Positions 37,596 to 47,377 of a stretch of DNA of 64,000 nt are shown one piece after another. Position numbers and translations under genes: made by a program. The stretch's first letter is position 1, and each line of letters opens with the position of its first letter. Under the pieces are notes generated by a model. That model did no database searches, was not told the DNA's origin, and saw only the letters and a list, made by a program, of their open reading frames with translations. Source of the DNA: Pseudomonas helleri (GTDB lineage Bacteria > Pseudomonadota > Gammaproteobacteria > Pseudomonadales > Pseudomonadaceae). Location: assembly GCF_001043025.1 (NCBI RefSeq), contig NZ_JYLD01000005.1, positions 186,001-250,000 of the forward strand. The letters are read 5' to 3'.

Positions 37596-39017
37596 TTAAC
37601 GATTTATCGGTGCAACAAACCGGCTTTGAGCCACGCTGCGCACACCGGGGTCTGCGGTGTCGGTGACCACAAACTCAAGGGTCTGGGAGCTGCTTTTCGG
37701 TCGTTCGGCCAGTAACGCGACGGACACGGGCACTTCAGCAATTTCGCCAGGGGCCAGGGTTAGCTCGGTCTTGCCGTTTAACTGGAAGTCGTCGCCCTGT
37801 TGCAGCGCCACCCGGTAGTGCTGTGGCTGCTGGGTTTTGTTAATGATCTTGAGGCTGTAAATGTTCTCGATCTGGCCCAGGCTGTTCTCGCGGAACAAAC
37901 CGCGGTCCTTGATGACATCCAGTGACACCATCGAACGCTGGTTCAAGGCAATGATCAGCGCGCCGATCATGATCACCAGCACCGCAGCGTAGCCAATCAG
38001 CCGGGGCCGCAGCAGGTGGGTTTTGCCGCCCTGCAATTCATGTTCAGAGGTGTAACGCACCAGACCACGGGCATAGCCCATTTTGTCCATCACCGAATCA
38101 CAGGCATCGACACAGGCGGCGCAGCCAATGCATTCCATCTGCAAGCCGTCGCGGATATCGATCCCGGTCGGGCACACTTGCACGCACATCGTGCAATCAA
38201 TGCAATCGCCGAGCCCGGCTTGCGCCTGTTCAACTCCACGTTTGCGCGGGCCTCGGCTCTCGCCACGGCTGGCGTCATAGGCAATCGCCAGGGTGTCTTT
38301 GTCAAACATCACGCTCTGAAAGCGTGCATATGGGCACATGTGCATGCACACCGCTTCACGCAACCAGCCGGCGCTGAGGTAGGTGGCACCGCTAAAAAAC
38401 ACCACCCAGAACAAACTGATGCCGGCTATTTCCAGGGTCAGCAACTCGGCGGCCAGCGGCCGGATGGGGGTGAAATAGCCGACGAAGGTCAGCGCGGTCA
38501 TCACACTGATCGCCAGCCACAGCGCGTGCTTGGCCGTGCGCCGGGCAATCTTGTTGATGCGCCAGGGCGCGGCCTGCAATTTGATGCGTTGGTTTCGGTC
38601 GCCTTCTGTGATTTTTTCACACCACATAAACAGCCAAGTCCAGATGCTTTGCGGGCAGGTGTAGCCGCACCACACCCGACCTGCAAACACCGTGATCGCA
38701 AACAGGCCAAAGGCCGCGATGATCAACAGCGCCGACAGCAAGATGAAATCCTGCGGCCAGAACGTCGCGCCGAAAATATGGAACTTGCTCTCGGACAAGT
38801 CCCAAAGTACCGCCTGACGGCCATCCCAATGCAACCAGACCGTGCCGAAAAACAGCAAAAACAAAAAGCCGCTGCCCGCGATCCGAATCGAACGGAACAG
38901 CCCGGTAAAACTGCGGGTGTGGATCTGTGCGTCGGCAGGCTTGTTTTTTCTCGATGCAGCGCGGTCAGGCGACGCTGCAACAGGGTCAAGTCTGTGCACG
39001 GGAATGTGTCTGCTCAT
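37596..39017 (-). CDS. ccoG: Cytochrome cbb3 oxidase assembly protein CcoG (FixG family)
   Basis: 473 residues from ATG 39017; an in-frame ATG eight codons upstream is an alternative. Five or so membrane helices are present, with the CGYTCPQSIWTWLF motif after the second. Two 4Fe-4S clusters follow (CIDCTMCVQVCPTGIDI, CIGCAACVDACDSVM). The C-terminus is a periplasmic Ig-like domain. CcoG reduces copper for cbb3-type oxidase maturation. It is not next to ccoNOPQ here, so this is either a relocated single copy or a paralogue; the window cannot decide. Confidence 0.93.
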   Translation of the reverse strand: MSRHIPVHRLDPVAASPDRAASRKNKPADAQIHTRSFTGLFRSIRIAGSGFLFLLFFGTVWLHWDGRQAVLWDLSESKFHIFGATFWPQDFILLSALLIIAAFGLFAITVFAGRVWCGYTCPQSIWTWLFMWCEKITEGDRNQRIKLQAAPWRINKIARRTAKHALWLAISVMTALTFVGYFTPIRPLAAELLTLEIAGISLFWVVFFSGATYLSAGWLREAVCMHMCPYARFQSVMFDKDTLAIAYDASRGESRGPRKRGVEQAQAGLGDCIDCTMCVQVCPTGIDIRDGLQMECIGCAACVDACDSVMDKMGYARGLVRYTSEHELQGGKTHLLRPRLIGYAAVLVIMIGALIIALNQRSMVSLDVIKDRGLFRENSLGQIENIYSLKIINKTQQPQHYRVALQQGDDFQLNGKTELTLAPGEIAEVPVSVALLAERPKSSSQTLEFVVTDTADPGVRSVAQSRFVAPINR

Positions 39018-39508
39018 GGTCTTTCGCTCATCAGCCTCCATCAGGCAAAGGCACTATCCCTCGCAAACTGTTTGCATAACAGGCTCAGCTGGCTGATTAA
39101 AAAGCAGATCAGAGAGGTTTTTTGGCAGGCTGTGACACTCTACCGCAGCTGGGTCAGGTCCCGATTTGCATGACGTGTACGGGCATGGCGCTTGTCAGAC
39201 GAACTGATCATGATCACGTGCACTGAAGCCCCTATCAACGGCACGGGCTTCAGGCTCCGCCCAATGGTTTGAACTTTAACCCTGGCGTTGCGCTCGTAAC
39301 CCTGCACGCAGTATGGGTATAAGAGTTGCAAGTGTTTTGCCATGACACCGCTGGCGCAAGGTGTTATCCAACGCAGGTCGAGCGCCGGGCGATACAGATA
39401 CGCCAACCACGACTAGGCTAGGAACTGACTGCGAGTTGTAGGTACAGCTCAGGGGATGGTTCAGCGGCATGCAGCGTCATGCGAAACCTTTAGCGTACGG
39501 AGAGCAGC
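39018..39508. other. Intergenic region ccoG / glgB
   Basis: 491 bp with no supported gene. Short frames on either strand lack ribosome sites. It should hold divergent promoters of ccoG and glgB. In P. aeruginosa the glgE-treS genes precede glgB in the same direction; no trace of them is visible here. Confidence 0.5.
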
Positions 39509-41734
39509 ATGAGTTCGAGTGGGCAGGCAGGTGGGGGTAAGGACGCGCTGTTACCCGAGATTGCGGACATTCAGGCACTGGTCCGGGCCGAGCATCCGGA
39601 CCCGTTTTCAGTCTTGGGCCCGCATGCGGATGGCAAAGGCGGTCAGTTAATTCGGGCGTTTCTGCCTGGAGCGGTGAGTGTTCAGGTGCTGGTGCGCGAG
39701 GGGCAAGCGCTGCTGGGCAGTCTTGAGCAGGCTCAAACCCCAGGCTTGTTTGTGGGGCATTTTGCGCAGGCGCAGGCGTATCTGTTGCAGGTCGATTGGG
39801 GCGATGTTCAGCAAATCAGCGAGGATCCCTACAGTTTTGGCCCGCTGCTGGGTGAGATGGATCTGTATTTGTTCGCAGAAGGCAATCATCGTGATTTGAG
39901 CCATTGCCTGGGGGCGCAGTTGACCCACGTCGACGGTGTGCCAGGCGTGCGTTTCGCCGTGTGGGCGCCGAATGCGCGGCGGGTGTCGGTGGTCGGTGAT
40001 TTCAACGGCTGGGACGGACGCCGTCACCCGATGCGCTTGCGCCATCCGAGCGGGGTGTGGGAGCTGTTTGTGCCACGTTTGCTGGCCGGTGAAGCGTACA
40101 AGTACGAAATACTGGGGGCGCAAGGGATTCTGCCGTTAAAGGCAGATCCCATGGCGCTGCAGACTCAGTTGCCGCCGCTCACCGCGTCCATCGTGGCGGC
40201 GCCCTTGAACATTGACTGGCAGGACGCTGACTGGATGCACGCCCGTGCGCAGCATCAGCGTACTGATGCAGCGTTGTCTATATATGAGCTGCACGTGGGC
40301 TCGTGGCAGTGTGAAGTCGATGACGTGGGGGATGTGTCGCGCCAGTACAACTGGCGCGAGTTGGCCGAGCGCTTGATCCCTTACGTGCAGCAGCTGGGTT
40401 TTACCCATATCGAACTGATGCCGATCATGGAACATCCGTTTGGCGGGTCGTGGGGTTATCAGCCGCTGTCGCAGTTCGCCCCCAGCGCCCGATACGGCTC
40501 GCCAGAAGACTTCGGTGCTTTTGTGAATGCCTGCCACGTGGCCGGGATCGGGGTGATTCTGGATTGGGTGCCCGCGCACTTCCCCAATGACACCCACGGT
40601 CTGGCGCAGTTTGACGGCACCGCGCTGTATGAATATGCCGACCCGCGAGAAGGCTTCCATCAAGACTGGAACACCTTGATCTACAACCTGGGCCGCACTG
40701 AAGTGCACGGTTTTATGCTGGCTTCGGCCTTGCACTGGCTCAAGCATTATCACGTTGACGGTTTGCGGGTCGATGCGGTGGCCTCGATGCTGTACCGCGA
40801 CTATTCGCGCAAGGCCGGCGAGTGGGTGCCGAATATTCACGGCGGCCGGGAAAACCTCGAAGCGATCGACTTTTTGCGCCACCTCAACGACGTGGTCGCG
40901 CTGGAAGTCCCCGGCGCGCTGGTCATTGCCGAAGAGTCAACGGCCTGGCCCGGCGTTACCCAAGGGACCGAGCAGGGCGGCCTGGGCTTCTCGTACAAAT
41001 GGAACATGGGCTGGATGCATGACTCGCTGCATTACATTCAGCAAGACCCGGTGTACCGCGCCCACCACCACAACGAATTGAGCTTTGGCCTGGTGTACGC
41101 CTGGCACGAGCACTTCATCCTGCCGATTTCCCACGACGAAGTGGTACACGGCAAGCACTCATTGATCGACAAAATGCCCGGCGACCGCTGGCAAAAGTTC
41201 GCCAACCTGCGGGCTTACTTGAGCTTTATGTGGGCGCATCCGGGCAAAAAGCTGCTGTTTATGGGCTGCGAGTTCGGCCAGTGGCGCGAGTGGAACCATG
41301 ATCAGCAACTGGACTGGTACTTGCTGCAATACCCTGAACACCGGGGTGTGCAGAAACTGGTCAGTGACCTCAACCAGTTGTACCGCGAAGAGCCGGCACT
41401 GCATGAGCAGGACGACGTGCCGCAGGGGTTTCAATGGTTGATTGGTGACGATGCGACCAACAGCGTCTACGCGTGGTTGCGCTGGAGCAAAGCCGGCAAG
41501 CCGGTACTGGTCGTCGCCAACTTCACCCCCGTACCCCGTGAAGCCTACCGCGTGGGCGTGCCCGAGGCCGGGATCTGGCACGAGATCATCAATAGCGACG
41601 CCGGGGTCTATTCCGGGTCCAACTACGGCAATGGCGGCGGTGTGAACACAGACCCGCAACCGAGCCACGGCCAGGAAGTGTCACTGGCCCTGAACCTGCC
41701 GCCGTTGGGGGTGTTGATACTGCGGGCTGAGTAA
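39509..41734 (+). CDS. glgB: 1,4-alpha-glucan branching enzyme GlgB
   Basis: 741 residues with a strong GGAGAG-like site. An N-terminal CBM48-type domain ([31 protein letters not shown]) precedes a GH13 barrel. Catalytic residues are visible: nucleophile Asp in [14 protein letters not shown], acid Glu in [12 protein letters not shown] and the transition-state His-Asp in [11 protein letters not shown]. GlgB introduces alpha-1,6 branches into glycogen. It is convergent with the EEP hydrolase and glgX, separated by a perfect hairpin. Confidence 0.97.
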   Translation: MSSSGQAGGGKDALLPEIADIQALVRAEHPDPFSVLGPHADGKGGQLIRAFLPGAVSVQVLVREGQALLGSLEQAQTPGLFVGHFAQAQAYLLQVDWGDVQQISEDPYSFGPLLGEMDLYLFAEGNHRDLSHCLGAQLTHVDGVPGVRFAVWAPNARRVSVVGDFNGWDGRRHPMRLRHPSGVWELFVPRLLAGEAYKYEILGAQGILPLKADPMALQTQLPPLTASIVAAPLNIDWQDADWMHARAQHQRTDAALSIYELHVGSWQCEVDDVGDVSRQYNWRELAERLIPYVQQLGFTHIELMPIMEHPFGGSWGYQPLSQFAPSARYGSPEDFGAFVNACHVAGIGVILDWVPAHFPNDTHGLAQFDGTALYEYADPREGFHQDWNTLIYNLGRTEVHGFMLASALHWLKHYHVDGLRVDAVASMLYRDYSRKAGEWVPNIHGGRENLEAIDFLRHLNDVVALEVPGALVIAEESTAWPGVTQGTEQGGLGFSYKWNMGWMHDSLHYIQQDPVYRAHHHNELSFGLVYAWHEHFILPISHDEVVHGKHSLIDKMPGDRWQKFANLRAYLSFMWAHPGKKLLFMGCEFGQWREWNHDQQLDWYLLQYPEHRGVQKLVSDLNQLYREEPALHEQDDVPQGFQWLIGDDATNSVYAWLRWSKAGKPVLVVANFTPVPREAYRVGVPEAGIWHEIINSDAGVYSGSNYGNGGGVNTDPQPSHGQEVSLALNLPPLGVLILRAE

Positions 41735-41767
41735 AAACTCGCGTTGCCCTCTGTAGGAGCGAGCTCG

Positions 41768-41802
41768 CCTCGCGATCTTTTGATTGTTAAAAGATCGCGA
41801 GG
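41768..41802. terminator. Bidirectional hairpin between glgB and EEP gene
   Basis: Perfect 14-bp stem CCTCGCGATCTTTT (41768-41781) with its complement (41789-41802), loop GATTGTT. T-runs on both strands suit a shared terminator for convergent genes. The stem is half of a TGTAGGAGCGAGCTCGCCTC-type REP element. Confidence 0.75.
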
Positions 41803-41814
41803 GTGGGCCCCGGT

Positions 41815-42615
41815 TTATAAATGCACTTCAACCGCCAGCGGCAAATGGTCCGACAGGTGCGTCCAGGGCTTGTTGCCCAAGATGATGGGTTCATGCCCGG
41901 TGGCATTGCGCAGGTAGATCCGGTCAAGCCTTAACAAAGGCCAGCGCGCCGGGTAGGTCTTGGCCAATTGGCCGTGATGGCGTTCAAACACTTCATGCAG
42001 GTCATCACGCTGCGCGAGGGCGGCATTGCCTTGCAGCTTCCAGTCATTGAAATCTCCGGCAATGATCACCGGCTCATGGGGCGGCAAGGACTTGAGCAGT
42101 TGGTGAAGCAATACGATTTGTAGCTGACGATGGCTTTCGAGCAAGCTCAAATGCACGCAGATCGCATGCACGTTTTCATGCCCCGGTACGTCCAGCACAC
42201 AATGCAGCAAGCCGCGCCGCTCAGGGCCGGTGATTGAAACGTCGAGGTTGCGCGACGATTTGATCGGGTATTTGGACAGCAGTGCATTGCCGTGATGCCC
42301 GTTCGGGTACACCGCATTGCGGCCGTAGGCAAAATCAGTCCACATGCTGTCGGCGAGGAATTCGTATTGCGAGGTTTTTGGCCACTCTTCATAGCGCGAG
42401 GCATGTTTCTCATGCTCACCGAGCACTTCTTGCAAAAACACCAGGTCGGCCGACGTACTGCGCACCGCTTCACGCAGCTCAGGCAGGATGAAGCGGCGGT
42501 TGAACGCGGTGAAGCCCTTGTGGGTGTTGACGGTCAGTACTTTGATTCGGTGCACGGCAGGCTCGGGTACCGAGGCTATGGGCGCCCGAGTGTTGCCGAC
42601 TACATCAATGGTCAT
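41815..42615 (-). CDS. Endonuclease/exonuclease/phosphatase (EEP) family protein
   Basis: 266 residues from ATG 42615, which has AGGAG 6 nt upstream; the earlier ATG lacks one. EEP motifs in order: VNTHKGFTAFNRR, FLQEVLGEHE (metal Glu), HLSLLESHR, AGDFNDWKLQ and LSDHLPLAVE. The family includes nucleases and phospholipases/phosphodiesterases; no signal peptide is seen. It is encoded beside glycogen genes in other pseudomonads as well, but its function there is unknown. Distance to glgX is 138 bp. Confidence 0.9.
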   Translation of the reverse strand: MTIDVVGNTRAPIASVPEPAVHRIKVLTVNTHKGFTAFNRRFILPELREAVRSTSADLVFLQEVLGEHEKHASRYEEWPKTSQYEFLADSMWTDFAYGRNAVYPNGHHGNALLSKYPIKSSRNLDVSITGPERRGLLHCVLDVPGHENVHAICVHLSLLESHRQLQIVLLHQLLKSLPPHEPVIIAGDFNDWKLQGNAALAQRDDLHEVFERHHGQLAKTYPARWPLLRLDRIYLRNATGHEPIILGNKPWTHLSDHLPLAVEVHL

Positions 42616-42714
42616 GGTCGCTCCTGTCCTTTTAGGCGGCATGCCGCATGTCAATCACAGGTTATAGCTTAAGGAATGGGGACGTGACTGATGTTTATCA
42701 AGCTTTGCGTAATT

Positions 42715-42745
42715 AGCCACGCACGTGTCTGGCACGGGCGTGGCT
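42715..42745 (-). terminator. Hairpin downstream of glgX
   Basis: On the minus strand, AGCCACGC pairs with GCGTGGCT around a loop of about 15 nt and is followed by AATTA. It stands 9 bp past the glgX stop. Confidence 0.5.
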
Positions 42746-42753
42746 GACGGTTT

Positions 42754-44901
42754 TTAAGACGCCTTGGCGTGTTGCAGTTCCAGCAGCACCAATGAGCGGC
42801 CGGTCACGCTGTAGGGCGTGTTGAATGCCAGGGCGGGCGAGCTTTTGAGTTCTGGATCGGTGGTGTCGAGCTTGCACACCCAACTGCTCCCATGGTCGAC
42901 TTCGGGCAAGTTGAAGTCCAGGGTGTCGTGGCCCGCATTGACGATGATCAGCAAGGTGGCATCGGCCCCGGATTTCTGTACGCCGGAGATTTGTGTGCGG
43001 CCATCGAGCAGCATGCCCAGGCAACGGTTTTGCGCGTCTTCCCAGTCTTGGGTGGTCATCTCATTACCCGCCGGGGTGAGCCAGGTGACGTCCTTGACCC
43101 CGGGCTGTTCGCTGCTATGACCCACCAGGAACACCCCGCGGCGCAAGATCGGGTAGTGCAGGCGCAGCTTGATCAGGCGTTTGACAAAGGACAGCAGCGT
43201 TTTGGCGGGCTCGTCCAGTTCCCAGTTGACCCAGCCGATTTCGCTGTCCTGGCAATACGCATTGTTGTTGCCGTGCTGGGTGCGGGCGAACTCGTCACCG
43301 GCCACCAGCATGGGCGTGCCCTGGGCCAGCAACAAAGTGGCCATGAAGTTGCGCATCTGACGCTGGCGCAGCGCGTTGATCTCGGGGTCGTCGGTGGGAC
43401 CTTCGACACCGTGGTTCCATGACAGGTTGTTATTGCTGCCGTCCTGGTTGTTTTCGTCGTTGGCTTCGTTGTGCTTGTCGTTGTACGACACCAGATCGTT
43501 AAGGGTGAAGCCGTCGTGGGCGGTAATAAAGTTGACGGACGTATAAGGGCGGCGCCCGCGTCGGTTGAAAAGGTCGGCGGAGGCGGTCATGCGCCCGGCA
43601 AACTCGGCCAGTTGCCCTTCATCGCCTTTCCAGAACGCCCGCACATTGTCGCGAAAGCGGTCATTCCACTCAGCCCAGCCGGGCGGGAAGCCGCCGACCT
43701 GATAGCCACCGGGGCCGCAGTCCCAAGGCTCGGCAATCAGTTTGACCTGACGCAGCAGCGGGTCCTGGCGACAGGCCACCAGAAAGCTGTGGCGTTCATC
43801 AAAACCATCGTGATAGCGGCCCAGAATGGTCGCCAGATCGAACCGGAAGCCATCGACGTGCATCTCCCCGGCCCAGTAGCGCAGCGAGTCGGTGACCATC
43901 TGCAAGACGCACGGGTGGCTCAGATCGAGGGTGTTGCCGGTGCCCGAATCGTTGATGTAGAAGCGCTTTTCATCGGGCATCAGCCGGTAATAGGAGGCGT
44001 TGTCGATGCCGCGCATGGACAGGGTCGGGCCTTGTTCATTGCCCTCAGCGGTGTGGTTGTAAACCACGTCCAGAATCACTTCCAGCCCGGCCTCATGCAG
44101 GTGCGCGACCATTTCCTTGAACTCGGCAATTTTGCCGCTGGCCAGGTAGCGCGGGTCGGGCGCGAAAAAGCTCAGGGTGTTGTAGCCCCAGTAGTTGGTC
44201 ATGCCTTTTTGCAGCAGGTGCTGATCATTGACGAAGCCGTGGATCGGCAGCAGCTCGACACTGGTCACGCCCAGGTTGCGAATGTGCTTGATCACCTCAT
44301 CGACCATCAGCCCGGCAAAGGTCCCGCGCACCGCCTCGGGCACCGCCGGGTGGCGCATGCTGATCCCGCGCACATGGGTTTCGTAAAAGATCGTGCGTTC
44401 CCACGGCACGCTGATGCGGTGGTCATGGCCCCAGGTGTGGGCCGGGTCGATGACTTTGCACTTGGGCACAAAAGGGGCGCTGTCGCGCTCGTCAAAACTC
44501 AGGTCGGCATCCGGGTGGCCAATGGTGTAGCCAAACAGCGCCTCGGACCATTTGAGTTCGCCCACCAATTGCTTGGCATAGGGGTCGATGAGCAATTTAT
44601 GGTGGTTGAAACGGTGGCCGTTTTCGGGGTCGTACGGGCCGTACACGCGATAGCCGTAGACCTGCCCCGGGTGTGCATCGGGCAGGTAGCCATGGAAGGT
44701 TTCGTCGGTGTATTCGGGCAGTTCGATGCGTTCCAGTTCGACTTCACCCGCAGCGTCGAACAGACACAGTTCAACCTTGGTGGCGTTGGCGGAAAACAGC
44801 GCGAAATTGACCCCCAGTCCATCCCAGGTTGCCCCCAGCGGGAAGGGCAGACCTTCTCGAATGCGTGAGGGCTGCGGTGCTGCTGACGTGCTCGTGCTCA
44901 T
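42754..44901 (-). CDS. glgX: Glycogen debranching enzyme GlgX
   Basis: 715 residues from ATG 44901, with AAGGAG upstream; the longer frame starting at 44952 lacks such a site. An N-terminal CBM48 domain (GLPFPLGATWDGLGVNFALF) is followed by a GH13 barrel with nucleophile VDGFRFDLATIL, acid Glu in LIAEPWDCGPGGY and TAHDGFTLNDLVSY. GlgX removes alpha-1,6 branches after phosphorylase trimming. It is co-oriented with glgA, malQ and the DUF2934 gene, but treY, which usually lies just upstream, is absent. Confidence 0.96.
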   Translation of the reverse strand: MSTSTSAAPQPSRIREGLPFPLGATWDGLGVNFALFSANATKVELCLFDAAGEVELERIELPEYTDETFHGYLPDAHPGQVYGYRVYGPYDPENGHRFNHHKLLIDPYAKQLVGELKWSEALFGYTIGHPDADLSFDERDSAPFVPKCKVIDPAHTWGHDHRISVPWERTIFYETHVRGISMRHPAVPEAVRGTFAGLMVDEVIKHIRNLGVTSVELLPIHGFVNDQHLLQKGMTNYWGYNTLSFFAPDPRYLASGKIAEFKEMVAHLHEAGLEVILDVVYNHTAEGNEQGPTLSMRGIDNASYYRLMPDEKRFYINDSGTGNTLDLSHPCVLQMVTDSLRYWAGEMHVDGFRFDLATILGRYHDGFDERHSFLVACRQDPLLRQVKLIAEPWDCGPGGYQVGGFPPGWAEWNDRFRDNVRAFWKGDEGQLAEFAGRMTASADLFNRRGRRPYTSVNFITAHDGFTLNDLVSYNDKHNEANDENNQDGSNNNLSWNHGVEGPTDDPEINALRQRQMRNFMATLLLAQGTPMLVAGDEFARTQHGNNNAYCQDSEIGWVNWELDEPAKTLLSFVKRLIKLRLHYPILRRGVFLVGHSSEQPGVKDVTWLTPAGNEMTTQDWEDAQNRCLGMLLDGRTQISGVQKSGADATLLIIVNAGHDTLDFNLPEVDHGSSWVCKLDTTDPELKSSPALAFNTPYSVTGRSLVLLELQHAKAS

Positions 44902-44979
44902 GGTCGCTCCTTGATAATTGCCGGTACTCAGGCGTTTCTCAACGCCGTGCATAATCCATCGCGTTCACTGCCGATGGCT

Positions 44980-45213
44980 TCAAGACCCCGCAGGTTTACG
45001 TGGCGCCCGCGGCTTTTTCTCGGCAGGGGGTTTGGGCTTGGCTGGCGCTTTGGGTTTGGCCGCTTTCGGCGCCGGTTTAGTCGGTGCCAATGCTTCGGCC
45101 TGGGCCAGCTTGCGGGCCATTTCCCAGTGCCGATCATGTTGGCCATCAGGCCTGCCTTCGGACTCCCAGATCTGGTAGGCAAACTCACGGATACGCTTAT
45201 CGTCGTGACTCAT
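44980..45213 (-). CDS. DUF2934 family protein
   Basis: 77 residues. The N-terminal half (DDKRIREFAYQIWESEGRPD, GQHDRHWEMARKLAQAEAL) is the DUF2934 domain. The C-terminal half is a Lys/Pro/Ala-rich basic tail (PKAAKPKAPAKPKPPAEKKP) that might bind nucleic acid or be disordered. It equals in position the small hypothetical between glgX and treY in P. aeruginosa. It lies 17 bp after malQ and 78 bp before glgX. Function unknown. Confidence 0.88.
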   Translation of the reverse strand: MSHDDKRIREFAYQIWESEGRPDGQHDRHWEMARKLAQAEALAPTKPAPKAAKPKAPAKPKPPAEKKPRAPRKPAGS

Positions 45214-45230
45214 GGCAATGGCTCCTCGGG

Positions 45231-47312
45231 TTAACGGTCTCGTTCATGGGCCTGCAAACGTGCGCAGGCGAGTAACTCGAAGCGCCGCGTTGCATCCAGG
45301 GTGTCCAGCAGGGTGTTGCAATCTGCCGGCAAGCGGCGGCACCAGTTGGGGTGGCCGCTGACGGTGCCGGGCAGGTTGGCCTGTTCTTCCAGGCCTAATG
45401 CATCTTCGATGGGCAGCAGTACCAGTGGTGCGCGGGTGTGGCCGAGAAAACGGATACTCGCGTCCAGCGTGGGGGCGTTGCCCAGGGTTTCTTCCTGAAA
45501 ATTCTGCGGGTCCTGGCGCAATGCACGGTCCAGCCCTTCGCATTCACGCTGGCGGTTACGCCGCCAGTCATTGGCGGTGACCGGATCGATCAGATTAAGG
45601 CGCTCGTTCCAGTCAATATCGCGGCCTTGCAGCCAGCCGTTGAGCGTTGGCAGGTCATGGGTGCTGGTGGTGGCGAGGGCGTCATCCGGCCAGGCCAGAA
45701 TGGGCTTGAAGTGCGCGCCGTAGTCCTGCTCGAACAACAACACGCGCATGCCGAGAATGGCCCGCTCACTGAGCTTTTCACGCAGGCCTTCAGGGACCGT
45801 ACCCAAGTCTTCACCCAAGACGATGGCTTGATGGCGCACCGACTCCAGGGCGACCAAACGCAGCAGGTCATCCACCGGGTAATACAAATAAGCGCCCTGA
45901 TCGGGCGAGGCGCCCAGCGGGATGACCCACAAGCGTTGCAGCCCCAGTACATGGTCAATGCGCAGACCACCGGCATGGGCAAAGTTGGCGCGCAGCATTT
46001 CGATAAAGGCGCGGAAGCCGCTGCGTTTCAGGCCTTCGGGCGAGAAGGCCGAGATACCCCAGCCTTGCCCTGCGCGGTTGAGCAAGTCGGGCGGGGCGCC
46101 CACCGTCAATTGCGCCAGCAGTTCATCCTGACGGCACCAGGCCTGGCTCCCCGCACCGTCGGCGCCCACCGCCAGATCGGCGATCAAACCGATAGCCATG
46201 CCGCTGGCCCGCGCCGTGGCTTGTGCGCGGTCGAGGGTTTGCGCGATCAGCCACTGGCAGAACGCGTAGTAGGTGATGAGGTGCTGGTGTTCTTCGGCAA
46301 AGCGCAGCAGGGCCGGGCTGTCCGGGTTGCGTAACTGCTCGGGCCAGTCGCGCCAGTCGAGGCTGCGTTGCTCGGCGGCGCTGACCGCTTGCAAGGCCTC
46401 GAAGCGGCAATGGTTCTCCAGTGCTTCGCCGCCGATGTCGCGAAAGCGCTGAAAATCACTGAGCAGTGGCGAGTCTTCGTTGATGAAGTCTTCGTAGAGT
46501 TGGCGCAGCAACGTTTGCTTGGCGTGGGTCGCCGCAGGCCAGTCGATCAGCGGCAACTGCTCAAGGCGCTCCAGTTCGTCTTTTAGCCCTGTGGCTTCAA
46601 TCGCCCGGTCGACGGCATCGCCGCCCAGAATGCTCGCCGGTGTTGCGTACAGGCAGTTGAGAAACAGACGGCTGGAGGGCGAGTACGGGCTGTAGTGTTT
46701 CGGCGCACTGCTGAACATGGCATGCAGCGGGCTGATGGCCAGTGCGTCGGCACCCCGTTCGCCGGCGGCCTGGAGCAGCACCTCAAGCGCCCGGGTATCG
46801 CCAAAGCCGCCATCACCGGTGCGGCGCAATGAATACAGCTGCACGCTCAAGCCCCACGTTCTGGGCGTTGTCTGTTGCAGGGCATCGGCAATGCTGAAGC
46901 ATTTGGCCGGTGCCACGGCCAGGGTAAAAAGCTGCTCCTCGACCTGCACCCGGTGATACCCGACAGGAATCATGCCCGGCAGCATGGCGTCGGCATCCAG
47001 CTGGATGGGCAATGAGCCGCCGTTTTCCAGGTACACCGTGCAATGGCTGTGGGCGTGGAAATACCGCGACAGGTCCAGCGCCTTGTCCACGTCAGCGGTG
47101 AGCAAGGGCGGCAAGCGTTTGTTTTGTTGCTCCAGCTGCAAGTTGAGCAAGCTGGTTTCAATGGCCTCAGGGCTGTCGGCGGGCAGCCCCAAACCGGCCA
47201 GAATGGCTTCCAGCACCGGTTGCGTAACCCTTTGCGGTTGGCCGTTGGCATCAATCCAGTCAACGGCCAGTCCGGCTCGGCCGGCGAGTATTTCCAATTG
47301 CGCTTCGCTCAT
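45231..47312 (-). CDS. malQ: 4-alpha-glucanotransferase MalQ (amylomaltase, GH77)
   Basis: 693 residues with a GGGAG site. GH77 catalytic segments are GLRIDHVLGLQRLW (nucleophile Asp), VLGEDLGTVPEGLRE (acid Glu) and TTSTHDLPTLNGWL (transition-state Asp). MalQ transfers maltosyl units between glucans and frees glucose. It lies between glgA (65 bp upstream) and the DUF2934 gene. In P. aeruginosa treZ separates glgA from malQ and treY separates malQ from the DUF2934 gene; neither is here. Confidence 0.96.
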   Translation of the reverse strand: MSEAQLEILAGRAGLAVDWIDANGQPQRVTQPVLEAILAGLGLPADSPEAIETSLLNLQLEQQNKRLPPLLTADVDKALDLSRYFHAHSHCTVYLENGGSLPIQLDADAMLPGMIPVGYHRVQVEEQLFTLAVAPAKCFSIADALQQTTPRTWGLSVQLYSLRRTGDGGFGDTRALEVLLQAAGERGADALAISPLHAMFSSAPKHYSPYSPSSRLFLNCLYATPASILGGDAVDRAIEATGLKDELERLEQLPLIDWPAATHAKQTLLRQLYEDFINEDSPLLSDFQRFRDIGGEALENHCRFEALQAVSAAEQRSLDWRDWPEQLRNPDSPALLRFAEEHQHLITYYAFCQWLIAQTLDRAQATARASGMAIGLIADLAVGADGAGSQAWCRQDELLAQLTVGAPPDLLNRAGQGWGISAFSPEGLKRSGFRAFIEMLRANFAHAGGLRIDHVLGLQRLWVIPLGASPDQGAYLYYPVDDLLRLVALESVRHQAIVLGEDLGTVPEGLREKLSERAILGMRVLLFEQDYGAHFKPILAWPDDALATTSTHDLPTLNGWLQGRDIDWNERLNLIDPVTANDWRRNRQRECEGLDRALRQDPQNFQEETLGNAPTLDASIRFLGHTRAPLVLLPIEDALGLEEQANLPGTVSGHPNWCRRLPADCNTLLDTLDATRRFELLACARLQAHERDR

Positions 47313-47377
47313 TGGCGGGCTCCCTTGAAGGCTGGCGAGTGGCTATCGAACGTCGGGCAAATCAGGCTGCTGCGGTG

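Noticed and set aside
43471..44868. Plus-strand frame (465 codons) opposite glgX
   Set aside because: Same antisense shadow; the reverse strand encodes an intact GH13 enzyme with all catalytic motifs.
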